From positions 27,154,995-27,218,994 of the forward strand of contig RSEF01000031.1 in the NCBI GenBank assembly GCA_003993805.1: 64,000 nt of DNA. Direction: 5' to 3'. Source of the stretch: Himantopus leucocephalus (lineage: Eukaryota > Chordata > Aves > Charadriiformes > Recurvirostridae). Below, one piece after another: positions 36,601-48,965 of this stretch (position 1 is the first letter of the stretch; every line of letters starts with the position of its first letter). The notes under the pieces are model-generated. The model ran no database searches, was not told where the DNA came from, and saw only the letters and a list, made by a program, of their open reading frames with translations. Position numbers and translations under genes: made by a program.

Positions 36601-37550
36601 ACTTTTTAATTAATAAGGATATGGACAATGGATATAGACAGACCTCACAATTATTCCTTGCACTCTGAAATATAAAAACTGTTCTACTTTACTTCCCAGA
36701 AATGCACGTCCCTAAATGACAGATCTGCAACTGAAACTTCTGCCAGGTTTACATGTGTGCGCAAACCTGCCATTGGTTTTGTATATTGAAATACTATGAA
36801 GTGGCTAAGATGAATGTGGAAAAACCCTAGAGAAGAATGCAAGAAAGACTCCTAAAGTCTGGGGTTTTATTTTGACATATGAAGACTTACCACCTGCATA
36901 TGCAAGACTGTTCTTACAGGTTCTTGCCTTTCTGAACAGGATTGAACATTCCTGGTCACCATATCTGTGAATAATTTCAGACACACACACCACTGTGGTG
37001 TTTTTAAAAATGTCCCTGCCAAATATCTTCTGTCTTTAATTTCAAAGGAAAATCACATGAAGTGCATGTGGTCTTTAACACTAAACTTGGATGCCACCAG
37101 ATCCCCTGTAATAGGTTCAGACTAAACCACTCTTCAAATTATTTCAAGATTAAATTCCAAATGGAGCAGCATTAAAATGCATGATCCCCAGCTGCATAAT
37201 GTTCTTCCAGAAATACTCTTCCTATTTACAAAGTACTTCTCTCTGGCAAAAGTGAAAAAAAAAAACCAAAACAAAACAACTAGCTTTTAGTTCTCTAGGC
37301 AGGGATCGCTGAATATGCACACATCCCAGAAAGTGAAACACTGGCATTTCAGGATGTGTAAAGTTAATAACGCTGATTCACTTGGTATTAACATATGTTT
37401 ATTTATAAGCAACCTGATTGAAAATAAAAAAGTGTTGAGCATTAAAGTGTGTGAAATGGACATATTGATAAATGAAATTAAATTAAACCTGGTACAGTGA
37501 AAAAATAAATCAGGTCTTTTTGTCAATGGATGGGTGATTGCTCCTATTTT
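30651..37550. other. unique non-coding DNA, 6.9 kb
   Basis: The longest repeat-poor stretch in the window. The part at about 31.5-32.9 kb is somewhat GC-richer and carries overlapping frames on both strands (up to 129 codons), but none has a domain or splice-bounded structure I can support. A frame of 158 codons on the minus strand (34625-35101) is likewise unrecognised. A 14-bp LTR-end-like match at 35877 was not accepted. Confidence 0.5.
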
Positions 37551-37905
37551 AGAATCATAGAATGGTTAGAGTTGGAAGGGACCTTAAACAACATCTAGTT
37601 CCAACCCCCCTGCAATGGGCAAGGACACCTCCCACTAGACCAGGTTACTCAAAGCCCCATCCAGCCTGGCCTTGAACACTCCAGGGATGGGGCCTCCATA
37701 ACTTCCCTGGGCAACCTGTTCCAGTGCCTCACCACCCTCACAGTAAAGAATTTCTTCCTAATATCTTATCTAAACCTACCTTCTTCCATTTTGAAGCCAT
37801 TACCCCTTGTCTTATCACTACATGCCCTTGTAAAAAGTCTCTCTCCAGCTTTGTTGTAGGCTGCCTTCAGATACTGGAAAGCTGCTATAAGGTCTTGCTG
37901 GAGAC
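37551..37905 (-). mobile_element. CR1 LINE, 5'-truncated copy
   Basis: The plus strand starts at the CR1 tail (agaatcatagaatgg) and continues with the same phrases as the copy at 20591: 'acacctcccactagaccagg', 'cagcctggccttgaacac', 'ccagtgcctcaccaccctca' and 'aagaatttcttcctaat'. It ends around 'aaagctgctataaggtctt'. It is about 355 bp of 3' end only, in the same orientation and subfamily as 20591-21905. Confidence 0.96.
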
Positions 37906-38674
37906 CTGTGCTGCCATGGAATATTTTCCTTTAATCTGGCAAGATAGAAGGAAAAAGAATTCCATGAATTTGCCACCTGACTTTTTTTCTTTTGTTTGAA
38001 AAAAGTGCAGTTTTTTAAAGTGTTTTAAATACATTTAAGAGTTTGACTTAAAGCAGGAAGAAATTGTTAGAAGGGGTAACCATTTGCATGACAGTAACCA
38101 GCACAGAGGGTAAAATAACAATAACCTTGAAGACAGACCTCTCAACAGAACATTTGCCAAAGAATTCACTTGCAGGTATCTGATGCCACAGTCATCTGAG
38201 TAAGAGTAATAGAATTTTCAAAAGTCTGGAGCATCTGCAAATCTCATGGGAACTGACGAAAAATGTGGGTGTTTAGTATTTCTGAAAACTGCGTTGTTTC
38301 TGTTTAACCCTAACCACTGTGGAAGCTTTACCCTTAGCTCCTACAGGCCGTGTTAAACCCTGAAACTCACGCCTATTGCAGACTGACTAGAATGTTCACA
38401 GTATGCAAATCTTATTTCACCTCTGCAAAACAGAATTGCATCTTATAAATTTAGTTTAGAGTTCAAAATAACTTCCTGTGAACCCATACAAACAAAGTAG
38501 CTGCTTGGACCAGTCTTGGCCTACTGAGAAATGTTAAGTTTGACCTCATACTGTCCCAGAGGCTGGAAGTGCTTACATCTAGAGTGTTAAATTAGATGCA
38601 AGACTCCCTTGTGGGGAAAATTTTCCGCCTGGACTACAAATGGAAAACAGAGGTTTCTGCTATAGCTAGTATAT
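37906..38674. other. unique non-coding DNA
   Basis: No gene or repeat recognised. Confidence 0.5.
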
Positions 38675-38715
38675 TTTCTCCTCTCCTCTCCTCTCCTCTC
38701 CTCTCCTCTCCTCTC
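38675..38715. repeat. (CTCCT)n pentanucleotide microsatellite ending at a gap
   Basis: About eight perfect CTCCT units run directly into the N block. The array is probably longer in the genome and caused the assembly break. Confidence 0.97.
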
Positions 38716-38815
38716 NNNNNNNNNNNNNNNNNNNNNNNNNNNNNNNNNNNNNNNNNNNNNNNNNNNNNNNNNNNNNNNNNNNNNNNNNNNNNNNNNNNNN
38801 NNNNNNNNNNNNNNN
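38716..38815. other. assembly gap of 100 N
   Basis: Exactly 100 N, the convention for a gap of unknown size. Confidence 0.99.
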
Positions 38816-39992
38816 TGTTTTGAGGATTTTTTTTGCAAGTGTCACAGATATCATCCCTGAGGATGCTGTTAGGGCATATAAGTGCCTTTCTCCTGCCTGC
38901 ATCCCAAATGAAGAAACCATGTGCAGCAGAAAACAGTGACTGGACTTCTGATAGCTCCGTTGACTTGGCAGGGAAGGATAAGTGCTGATGCTGGCTTGGG
39001 AGGAGGGATCTTCGAAGGGTCAAGGGTAAACTTGCTGCTAAAGCTGCTAAAGAGTCTTATTTCGTGTTTTTCTATTTTATCATTGGAAAGTAAAAGGAGA
39101 GGCTTCAGGAAAAGGATTAACTACATGTGGAACTCCCTGTGCTGACTGAGTCCCATTGACCAACATGGTCTCTTCATGAGGCAGCCTGAAAAGCTGGTTC
39201 TGACAAGGCACAGCAATGTCACACCTTTGGATGGTCCCGGTATGAAGTGATGGGTCTAACTGCAGCTGTCACACAAGCAGGAAAGGGTGACTGAACAAAG
39301 GGCAGGGTAATCTCCAGCAACACACCAGCCAACAGGAACCAAAGCCTCCCCGTAGAGAAAGGGCTCTGAAGCCCTTTGAGGGGGGACACGATATAGCCCA
39401 AAGTTTGACCGATGTCCATTTCAGTATCATATTGCTCAGCCTCACCTGTGGACCCAGGCATCTTTGCCTACCATGTGCCACAGTGTGTTCTTCAGGTCCC
39501 AAGCCACCTCTAGCCCTAAGTATGCAAGTATTTGGGAGGGGGAATGTTCTCAAAATGCACTCTACAGTCGACATATGCTATTGAAAGAACTGAAATTGAG
39601 GTGGCATGAGGGGGGAAAAAAGCTAATTAAATTGTTAGTAAATAACTACTGATGTCTGCATTATAGTCATTTAAACTCAGTATGTTATCTCTGTTGTATC
39701 TCCTGCATCTGTTCTGATATTCTATTTCATTGTAAATGTATACAACACTCTAAGATAAGGCAGCTTGTTCATTTTTGACAGGGATAAATTAAAAAGGCAG
39801 TTGGTATTTTGGGGTATCATTTTGTTGTCATTAACATGAAATAAAAACTGGTTTGCTGTGTAGAGTTTTCAGGTCTTGCAGAGGCTATAGGAAGGATTCT
39901 GCATATGGGATATTGTACCTTTTCAAGTGTGGTCCACTTTACAATCAGCAGTCAGGGACCACTTTTTTGCCAGCTTTGGAGTGGAGGGGAGG
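38816..39992. other. unique non-coding DNA
   Basis: No exon or repeat recognised. Confidence 0.5.
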
Positions 39993-40135
39993 GCTGTATT
40001 GTAATGGTACCTGGAAGCTTCAGCTTGCAACAATACTGTTATGCCAGACACTACCAAAAATGAGAGACAGTCTTTGTTGCAGAAAACTTAAAAACATATC
40101 AGACAGGGATGGCAGGAAAACAGACAGGCAAGAGC
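39993..40135 (-). mobile_element. ancient amniote core-SINE tail, reverse orientation
   Basis: The plus strand has 'tgtattgtaatggtacctgg' and 'aagcttcagc', then 'gccagacactaccaaaaa' and 'tgagagacagtctttgttgc', 'gacagggatggcaggaaaac' and 'agacaggcaag'. These are the complement of the blocks GCTACTGTAATACA, GTACAGTGCCTAGC and GGGGCAGGGACTGTCTCT of the same SINE family seen in plus orientation at 18607-18772 and 56898-56985. Confidence 0.62.
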
Positions 40136-43100
40136 AATGAGATATGATGAGACAGCCTGAAGGAGCGTCAGGGAGCCTGGAAACTTATTCCAGACTTTTT
40201 AGATGTGTTTTGTAGAACACAATGGTTCCAGTTTTGCTCACAAAAAAAAAAAAAAAAATACTCCACATGATGCTGCAAAGAACTTATTCAGAACTCTGCA
40301 TGTAAGTTAGTCAGGAGAAATCTGCTTTTGCGTTTTAATGAAGAATTAAAACAAAGCAAGGGAGTTTGGAGACATTTTTCAGTCCACTGCAAAATGAAGA
40401 AAAGGGGAACAGGAGAGTAAGATACTACTGAATATTCTCCCTTCAAATGATGAAACCCTTGAAATATGACCTTCCTTGCTTTCCACTCTGGAAGGTCTCT
40501 AAATAGACTTCGGCCAACGATGATGTGCTAGGGCTAGCAAGGAGGACCTGAGAAGGTACTTCATAATACCTGACTCAAAAGTGTGAAAGAGTAATTAAGG
40601 AGTAGCCAGCAGGGAATGAGGCCTTCACCTCTCTGCAGTGCTGAGTGGAGAGAGAAAATTGGATCTAAGTCACAGAAACCCATTTTCCATGCTCTGGATT
40701 ACACTGGTAGTGACCTGCAGAAAGTCTCAGAGGGTGATGTCAAATCAGGCCCATGCATGCATTTCCCAGGGGGCTTCGAGTGGGCTCCCACCTACCGCTG
40801 CTTCGAGGTACAGTCAGACCTATTACCCACACTTCTACTGGTCTGGGGGATATGGTTTTGGACCAAATGACTAATGATGACACTAATTTTGGGATATTCA
40901 GCTCAAGATACTTTAAAATGACCCAAGTGCTCATCTTCAGGAATCAGGCCTCTGGGAACATTTCAGACTGAGCAAGCCAGAAATACAAGCCACTTCAGAA
41001 TCACTGCAAAAATCCTGGTCAGAGATTTCAAAATACTGACTGTTCATCCTCATTTGTGTATTTCCCTTGAAATCAGACATCTTGAGGATTTTCACTTTTT
41101 GCTAGTTAAAAGAAGTGCGATAGGAAGATTTTTTTGGTGTGTGTTTAGAAACCATGTGAGCTTTCACACCTGCATGCAAAACAAAATAAATATATTTTGT
41201 TACTACTTTGAACCATATAGCCACTTCTATTAAACGCTGCATGCAAATAGCTATCTTTAGCGTGCCATAGATTAGTCATATTTGTTTTCCAAGGAAGATT
41301 ATAAATAGTGTTTAGGGGGGAAACAGGGAGTATATTGCAAATGAGCCCAGATGGAAAACTAACAGATGGTCTAGTACTGTATTTTGTATGCTCAGCCCTA
41401 CATTTAAATTAAAAATTTTCATAATTAAGATGAAGGTCTGTAACAACACTTGCTACTTTTCCTGTGGCAGCATCATATATCATGTATCACAGGTATGAAC
41501 TGCAGACTTTTCATAAAATATTGGCAAAACATACATAGAAATTTTGCTACTTACTTAGTTAAAACAAAGGGAGGGAATAAAATGCAATTCATGGAAATTA
41601 AAGAAAGCGTAAAATAAAAACCTTTTATACAAACATATGTCATATAATAAAGATGTCTACCACCATCTGGCCTTTTTCCACTGCAAATTGAATGACCCAC
41701 CACCTCACTTGGAAGGGGAAGGGGAAGGAGAAGAAGGGTCACCTTTGTTATGTGCCCTTAGCCAAGAACCGGAAGGCCAGTAGGATTTTCCTATTGCATG
41801 ACCTGAATGAAAAGGGGTTCTTGAATTTTAATTACTAGAAGCTCAGGAGAAGACGGTTGATAAACTGTGGCCCTATGCACACATCATAGTCTAACAACTG
41901 AATCAAGAGCAGTGATTTACATGCTAATATTTTCCTCCCATAAAGCAGCATGTATATGGATGTAGGTGTTACTACCAGAGACTTGGCTGATAAGGCAAGA
42001 TCAGTACCTTGCACATGGTCTGACAGATCAGGGGATACAGCTGTCAGAGCAGGGGCTCTTTTCTCAGCACACAACCCCAACCTGTGCTCCACACCACCCA
42101 CAGCATTGACGTGGCATGGGAGAGACGGAACACCTGCACTCTCACCCAACAGCCTTTCTACACCTCCACCATTCATTTCATGTCACCTGTGAAAGGAGGG
42201 AAGAGGTGGTCCTTCTACAGCATTTGGGTCAATTGCAGGTTACACTTGTTCTTGGGCCACCCAGGATTCAGGAAGAGTAAAAATGGCTTCAAAGTGGTTC
42301 TGTCTTCCTGCTGAGCTCCCCGTGGTGTTTTCCTCAGTTGTCCCAAATCAGAAGCCAACCGTGCAGGCATAACCTTGCGGAAAGAGGAACCGCCTCTGTA
42401 CAAGGCACAAACACCACCCAAATCTATCTGCCAGGCATTCTTGAATATCAGCAGGGTTCAATAAAAATGACACTACCAGGAGACCCTAAGCTGCAAGGCA
42501 GCAGCTCATTGGGCTTACAAATCACTTCACAGTGGTAGAAAATATGTGCTTTGTTATCAGATAGCTTCTTTTATTGCTCTCACAGTCATAACATTTAAGT
42601 GCCTTACCACAGCGCATTAAATAGTGTGACTCAGAACTATCATCATCTGGCTCATTTTCCAGCCTAGCCTGTCCCCACAGAGGGAATTTGATGTACAGCA
42701 CTATCTTTTTTTGCTAGGGTAAATACTATTTTTTGACATGTTGCTGTGTATACGTTGGCAAAGGAAACCCTGAAGCTGCATGCCTTGGGTTGGAGCAGAG
42801 CAGGGAATGCTTGTGACAGTCCATCCCCACCGGTAGGAAGGATCTCATCCCACATGCACGGGTCAGCTCCCAGGATGGCAGAAACAAGCTTGCCCTTTTT
42901 GATAACAAAAATAGCTTGAAAAATACAGTTAAAGACACCAAATCTAGAAACTTAATGTTCTTGATTAACCAATTGAGTAGCCGAGAGTTCTTAGGTGTTC
43001 ATGTTACTATTTGTAAAACCAAGTAAGAAGCTGTTTCCCTCCTAGGGAGTGTTACTGTAATGCTGTCAGTCTCTGACTGCTGTTTCAGAATTTTCTGTGT

Positions 43101-46100
43101 AGGTTTGACATTTCTGGAAGTAAATATTTAAGAGAAATGCCCACTCATTAAATTATCTCCCTCCCCACTTTTCCGCATGTGTGTATCGCTGATCAGGTGG
43201 CTGCAGAGACATCTGCTGGTTGTTACATGTTTTGAGTATTGATTGATTATAAAGAAGACAGAAAAGTCATGAAATCACATTTAGATTCTTTCATATCTTT
43301 CTCTGTTTCCTGAAATTTGTCAAAATCAGATTTGGCTGACTGATGCAAGAGAGGAGTAAAGAACTGAACTAGTCTGTTTCTGTGATGAGATTTAGTAAGC
43401 TTTTTGAGTTGCAGGAAACCTAGTTTGAGCTATAGCTCTGATTTTAGTGATTGAACTTCTGACATTAGCAATAGCAGAGTTGGGTTCATCTAGAAGATTA
43501 CGATGACTCCCACATCCTACCTGACATTTCCTAACATCTTATCTGTGTCACAAATAGTCTTTTGTCTTTACTTCTGCACTGGAAGTGCAAATTCTTCAAA
43601 GTAAAGAATATTTTGCATCTATTGGTACACTATTTGGAAAACTCATGCTGCTACGAAAGTAGACATTACCTTCTACTTCAGTAATTTATATGGCTTGCTG
43701 TTCTGTATCTTTGTGTTTGGGAAGATGCACTTCCAGGTCTTGCAATAAGCCACTACTCTTCCAACCCTGTTCCGCCCCTCCATTGACACAGTTAAGGTTT
43801 AAACCAATTCTGCCTTAAAAGGTTGACTCCACAGTTACCAGCTAATCTACACCACTGTCCAGACCTGGTAATCCAAGGCACTGAAACACCAGTTTGATAA
43901 TCCAGCAACATGCAATCTAATCTGGGTTTTCAAGGCAGGTGAATTTGACTATAAATCAGTTCTGCACACGGGTTTGTCTCTTCTGCTCTTAATTACACCT
44001 GTGCTAATCTTCATTTGTTTTTCACTGCCAAATATATTGTGTGGGTTATTTGTGTTCCCTGAAGGCACATTTCCATATCGAACAGCTCTCTGAGAATGAA
44101 AATGTCTCAGTTATTAATTCAAACGTGACACACAAAATAGTAGTATTCTCTTAGTTGCTTTTACCTGAATTTTCAGCCCACAGCTCTAAAAAAACTATGT
44201 GGCTATAAAAGTAGCAGACTTAAAAATCCAACTTCTTATCAAGGATGAAGGAAAATCTATTTGTTTTGACTTGAGTTTGCTTTGTAAATTTTTACTGTGT
44301 TTTGTTATTTTTTTCAGTTCCAGAAATCTTTAAGACCACGTTACACGCATTAGCCACTGATTCTGTCCTCACAAGCAGGAGATGATGGGATGTTTCCTCA
44401 TGCACATTTCCCCAGCTGGGAAAGGACACACAATAAGCACATGTGCTCAACAGGGCTTTAAAACAAGCTTTATTGTCTATGTCACATTTCATGGAAAGCT
44501 TGTAAATAAAAGGCTGGAATTCAGTGCTATAACTCTTGTGTGCACGGCTCCAGAACTAGTCTGAGGACGCCACCAGTGGTGGGGTACACCCGTGGCTGCA
44601 GAGAGGCACAAGGGAGGCATGGTAGACCGAGTCCGGCTGCCCAAGCCATGCACAGCCTCGCTCTCCCTCTTCACAGCGTGTTGCATAGTGAGGAACCCAG
44701 TTGGGATCTGGGTTTGGTGCTGCAATAATATTTTTCAGAGGTACAATCTTTGGAAAATATTCAAAGGATCGAATGTGAGGGCAAATTGCTGAAGGCTACT
44801 GACATGCCACAAAATCATAGATAGCAGAGAAAGAGGAAAGGAAATGTCAATATTTCCTAGTAGCAAGGTATACGAAGGAATTTGTGATGGGATTTTCACT
44901 TAACTCAGCCCATGTAAGACTGAAGAAGACAACATAAGCACAAGATGTCCCAACAATTCTATACAGTTAGAGTACCAGACCATTGCCTATGTGACCTGCC
45001 CAGGAGGTGGGTTATTTCTTTCAGGTAAAACTAACAGATTTATCTTTTTCCCTGTCCCATTTCTTTTGTAAGTATATCCTTTTCAGGACTGCAGGAGGGT
45101 GGCCTTTCTGTGTCTGCCATTGTGAATAAAATGACTCAACACTTTTACTAGGGCCCCAGTTCAAAGGGAGCTGCTTCATCACTGCTAAGATCTGGACCTT
45201 GGGGATGTCAGTCCCCTTTGCTGACACTTCTGTAACTTGTACAGTGGTGGACCATCTCTTCCAGAGCAGGCTGAAGCAGAGGTTAATAGTTGCAGGTATA
45301 TCCATGCTGTGGGAGTTCGTGTACCTCAGCCTTGGGAGTAGACTCCCATGACGGAGCTCTTTCTCAAGGGCTGTTCAGACCAGGAGTTTGATTTAGATGC
45401 TCACAATGTTAGGTGCAAAACAGTGCTTTGAGAAATATGTGCTGGGACATTGTATGGGAAATCCCCATCACTGGTTATCAGAGGGGAGGAATTACCAGTT
45501 AGTGCCTTTTCCCCAGATAAACCCAGAAATGGCTATTTTAGGGCAGGTGTTCAAATACTCGCTCTCACAAAAGCTCTCCCGCTGCCAGTGGACCCATCGG
45601 GTGGAAAACTGTCGGTGTGACAAATGACTATGGGAGGGAAAGGTTGAGGACAGCTGCGTATTTTAGAATAGTGACTCCAACACAACTGCACAGATGGAAG
45701 CAGTCACGGAGAGGTGGGGAGACGAGGTATTGCTGTGCGCGCAAGTTTAATCATGGGAAAAACGTAAGGCTTAACAGCAGGTGAGGAGAACCGGGGAAGG
45801 ACCACTTCCTTCATTTTAACCTTGGGATGTCCTTTCCTAAAGCATTCCCAAGCTGCTTCGCTCCACAAGTAGCAAAATGATCATTTTCAAGCATGGCCCT
45901 TTTCCTGGAGTTCTGCACAGGAGAAAAATTTCAGTGGCAACTAAAACTGGAGTCCTGACTTTGATCTGGGAAAAGGAGGAAAATGAGGATGAGAGGAGAG
46001 TTGTTTCATGACTTGAAGCAAACAGCAGAACTCTGAAGCACCTGCCTCAGTCCTTTTCCCTTAAACTTGTACGTCCTGACCAAGCCTCGTTGTCCACTTA

Positions 46101-46205
46101 AGAATGTACATCTGTCATGATGATCATTATGTTTTCTTGAGAGGAGTATTTTGTTTACACACGGCATCTGCATGCTGGTAAAACTTTCTCTTCCCTAAAG
46201 AGATT
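40136..46205. other. unique non-coding DNA, 6 kb
   Basis: No supported gene. Holds an A17 run at 40242-40258 and a short purine repeat (ggggaa units) at 41711-41738. Frames up to 113 codons show no motifs. Confidence 0.5.
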
Positions 46206-46237
46206 GTTTTGTTTTGTTTTGTTTGTTTTGTTTTGTC
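46206..46237. repeat. (TTTTG)n simple repeat
   Basis: About six TTTTG units with one shortened unit. Confidence 0.93.
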
Positions 46238-48903
46238 TTGAGCAGATTTGGGGGCATCTTTAATCATCAGATCTTGAATGTGTGCTTCAAGACCTTATTA
46301 CAAGCACTTTAACTACTGACAGATGAGAAGTAAAATCTGTAAGTGGATTGTTTCACAGTATGACATAAACCACAAATGCTAGGGGAACCATGGGGCTACT
46401 GCTTTGTATTAGTATATCTAAGAAAAAGAGGGTTTATTTCCAACATCTGTTCTCTGTTTACTGTGAAGTCCTTCAGCTAACGCAGAAGTTTCTGCTGCTT
46501 GTGGAAAACAGAACAAGGTGGGTTTTTTTTGGTTTTTTGGTTGTTTTTTTTTTTTAATTCCTTTCAATTATGGTTCTATCTGATTCGTTTTGTTTCAGGA
46601 ACTGGAGTCAACAGCCTGTCTCCAGCTGGAATTTATATGAGAATACATGACTGTGAGCATTTGTTAAGGTTACCTAAGATGAGGTGAAGGCCTCCTATCC
46701 TGGCCTGAGGAGAGGGTTGTACTTTTGCAGTGGACAGAACTACCTGCAATCTTGCAGCTGATCTAAAATTCAGCAGGGCTCAACTTTCTGCTTGCTGCAG
46801 CCAGCTCCAGTTCACAACACTGGCAGGACTGGTGCACTGGTTGGTGTTGGAGCCACAGCCCACTGTCGCAGGCAGGTCTGATAAGGATTTCCTCTCCTGG
46901 TGCACTATTTTGGGAGCCTGCAAACACCAGGTGAGGTAAAGGTAGAGAGAAAGACATGCGTGGCAACAACACGCTGTGTGACGGATGAGCAAGTCGGTGA
47001 CTGTTGTACTCCTAAGCTTTCCTTGTGGTTCCAGAGCTCTGGAAAAGAGGGCTGGAGTCTGTTCACAGGCCTTATGATCAGTGCAGGGATTCAAGCAGAA
47101 CTTGATGCATAGGCCTGTCCTCTTCAGAAAGGTGAATGTTGCTCAGTGGGAGAGTTTATGCCTTAAGCTGTTCTGCTGTGTTATCATGCAAACACTCTGG
47201 GTATTGCTGACAAAGAACATTCACTATCCCGTCTTGAACAAGCAAGTCACTGAGACTGAAACTGCCACCGCAGTGAGGGTAAATGGGGGCTATGTGCAGC
47301 ATTTCTAAATGCTCTAGAAATAATGTGGCGTGTAAAATCAAGCACAGGAAGATTTGTGCATAAAGCATTCCCCACTGTTTAACAAGGATGCAGTGAAAAT
47401 CCAAGACGCTGCAGTTGGGCTTGTATGACTGATTATGATACAAACAGAGCAAACTTCAGCAGAGGGACTGAGAGTTGTTTTGTTTCCTGAAGCTGAACAA
47501 TGGATTAGTGGAAATATAACAGGCGTACTATGGCCAGGAAATGAGGCTTGCAGAGGAAACAACTTCTGTGGACATGCTTTACAAGTCTTTTTCAAATTCT
47601 TAGAGCAGAAATAAAATTATTCTCTCCTGTTGTAATGGGAGAAAATAAATTCCCTAAATTAGATCCTGAAGTCCTTTTTGTTTACTGTTCAGGAATCTGC
47701 CTGAGGAAAGGCTAAGTAAAAAGGGGATTTAGGACAGTAGGATTTTACCCAAGTTTCAATAAAGCAATGTTGAGGATCATAACTAGCTGAAAAAATTTTT
47801 ACCTACCTTGTCTGGGACAGGCAGCTAAACAAATGCTACTAACACCAGAATTTATGTCCTCTTTTCAAGGTCCTCGGGGAACACATACATATACTCTTAT
47901 GCATTTCCTGAAAAGTTCATTCCTGGGCTGTGATGAATGGCTCCAGAAAGAGCACCAGGGTCTCCACAAAACTCACCTGACATGACTCAGGCTGCCCATC
48001 TGACCGAGGTTGCTATCGCCTCCTCTGCCTGCCGTGCTGTGATGCTGCAGGCTGACCTGCCCATATAGCTGCAGAAGACATATGCATGCTTGCTCTGTGC
48101 TAGCCCTGCCCAGCTTCTCCTATTTTGTGGTGCGTTGGCTATTTGGTGAGGGCAGTTACGTAAGGCGTTATTTCTGTGAAATAACACTGCTCTAAAGATA
48201 CCGTATTTTACTCTTGCTTCAAGCCACATTTTCAATATTGTCCTTAATGCACACACAATTCCACCACCATGCCTGAAGGAAATTCTCTTCTGACCTCCTT
48301 TGTAGTGCAGGGCTGAGGGGAATAGACACATAGCATGCTGAATACAGTCCCTGAAGGCTTGCACACTGGTAGGGTTACCGGTGTCCCCAGTCTTCTGCAG
48401 TTAAAGAAATGCAAAAACTTGCACAGTTTTGTTGTGTTTTTTGACTCCACTTCTGCAATAGATGTGTAATTGAATTATATTCCTGGTGTGTCAGATAACT
48501 CCATCTCTCTGCCGTAAAGATGTCTTAAGGTTTTCTAAGTACCTGAGGTAGACATCTTAATCTTTCCACAGATAGCTCTTAAATCAGGGCTGCAGAAATA
48601 GTTTTCTAAGTCCTGTGTCATAGCAGGGTACTGGAGTTTATAATAGGTAGAGACTAAAGAGACAGGAGCAAGCTGTTACCTTGTCTTTGTTAGGATATTT
48701 TCAAACAGCTGGGATGCCAGCTTTTCAAAAGCTGCCATTTTTTTGTTCTTCTTAGAAATGACCTTTCAGCATGCAATAAGGAAAATGGAGATGGTCCTTG
48801 TTCTTGCGTTGGGCAGCACCACTTCTCTCTGGGGTTTGGTTCAGCTGAAGGGGATGCCGGGCACCAGCTCTGCATCCCTTAATTTTCCCTTGCTCCCACA
48901 CAG
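46238..48903. other. mostly unique non-coding DNA with one weak exon-like segment
   Basis: Contains T/G-rich low complexity at 46516-46556. A segment at 46599-46668 follows a pyrimidine-rich acceptor (cgttttgtttcag) and ends at aag/gttacc. It is open in one frame (GVNSLSPAGIYMRIHDCEHL), but I recognise no protein family. Confidence 0.4.
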
Positions 48904-48965
48904 AGTGTTACGGAGGAACACGGCTGCCCATGAAGCGCTATTATTACAACACTGCAATCAACAAG
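48904..48965 (+). other. candidate 62-nt internal exon, Kunitz-like fragment
   Basis: The segment is preceded by a good acceptor (pyrimidine tract then cttgctcccacacag) and followed by the donor g/gtact. After two nucleotides completing a split codon, it reads 20 codons, CYGGTRLPMKRYYYNTAINK, ending exactly at a codon boundary, with an in-frame stop two codons into the would-be intron. The R-Y-Y-Y-N block followed by five residues is the spacing seen in Kunitz/BPTI domains just before a cysteine, which would have to be the first codon of the next exon. The cysteine normally six residues before that Arg is Thr here. I could not find the neighbouring exons, and Kunitz domains are usually encoded by a single exon, so this is tentative. 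A coincidental match or an exon of another family is possible. Confidence 0.3.

Noticed and set aside
44940..45010. acataagcacaagatg and a later accagaccattg resemble an old CR1 terminus.
   Set aside because: The intervening sequence does not align in order and the match is too weak.
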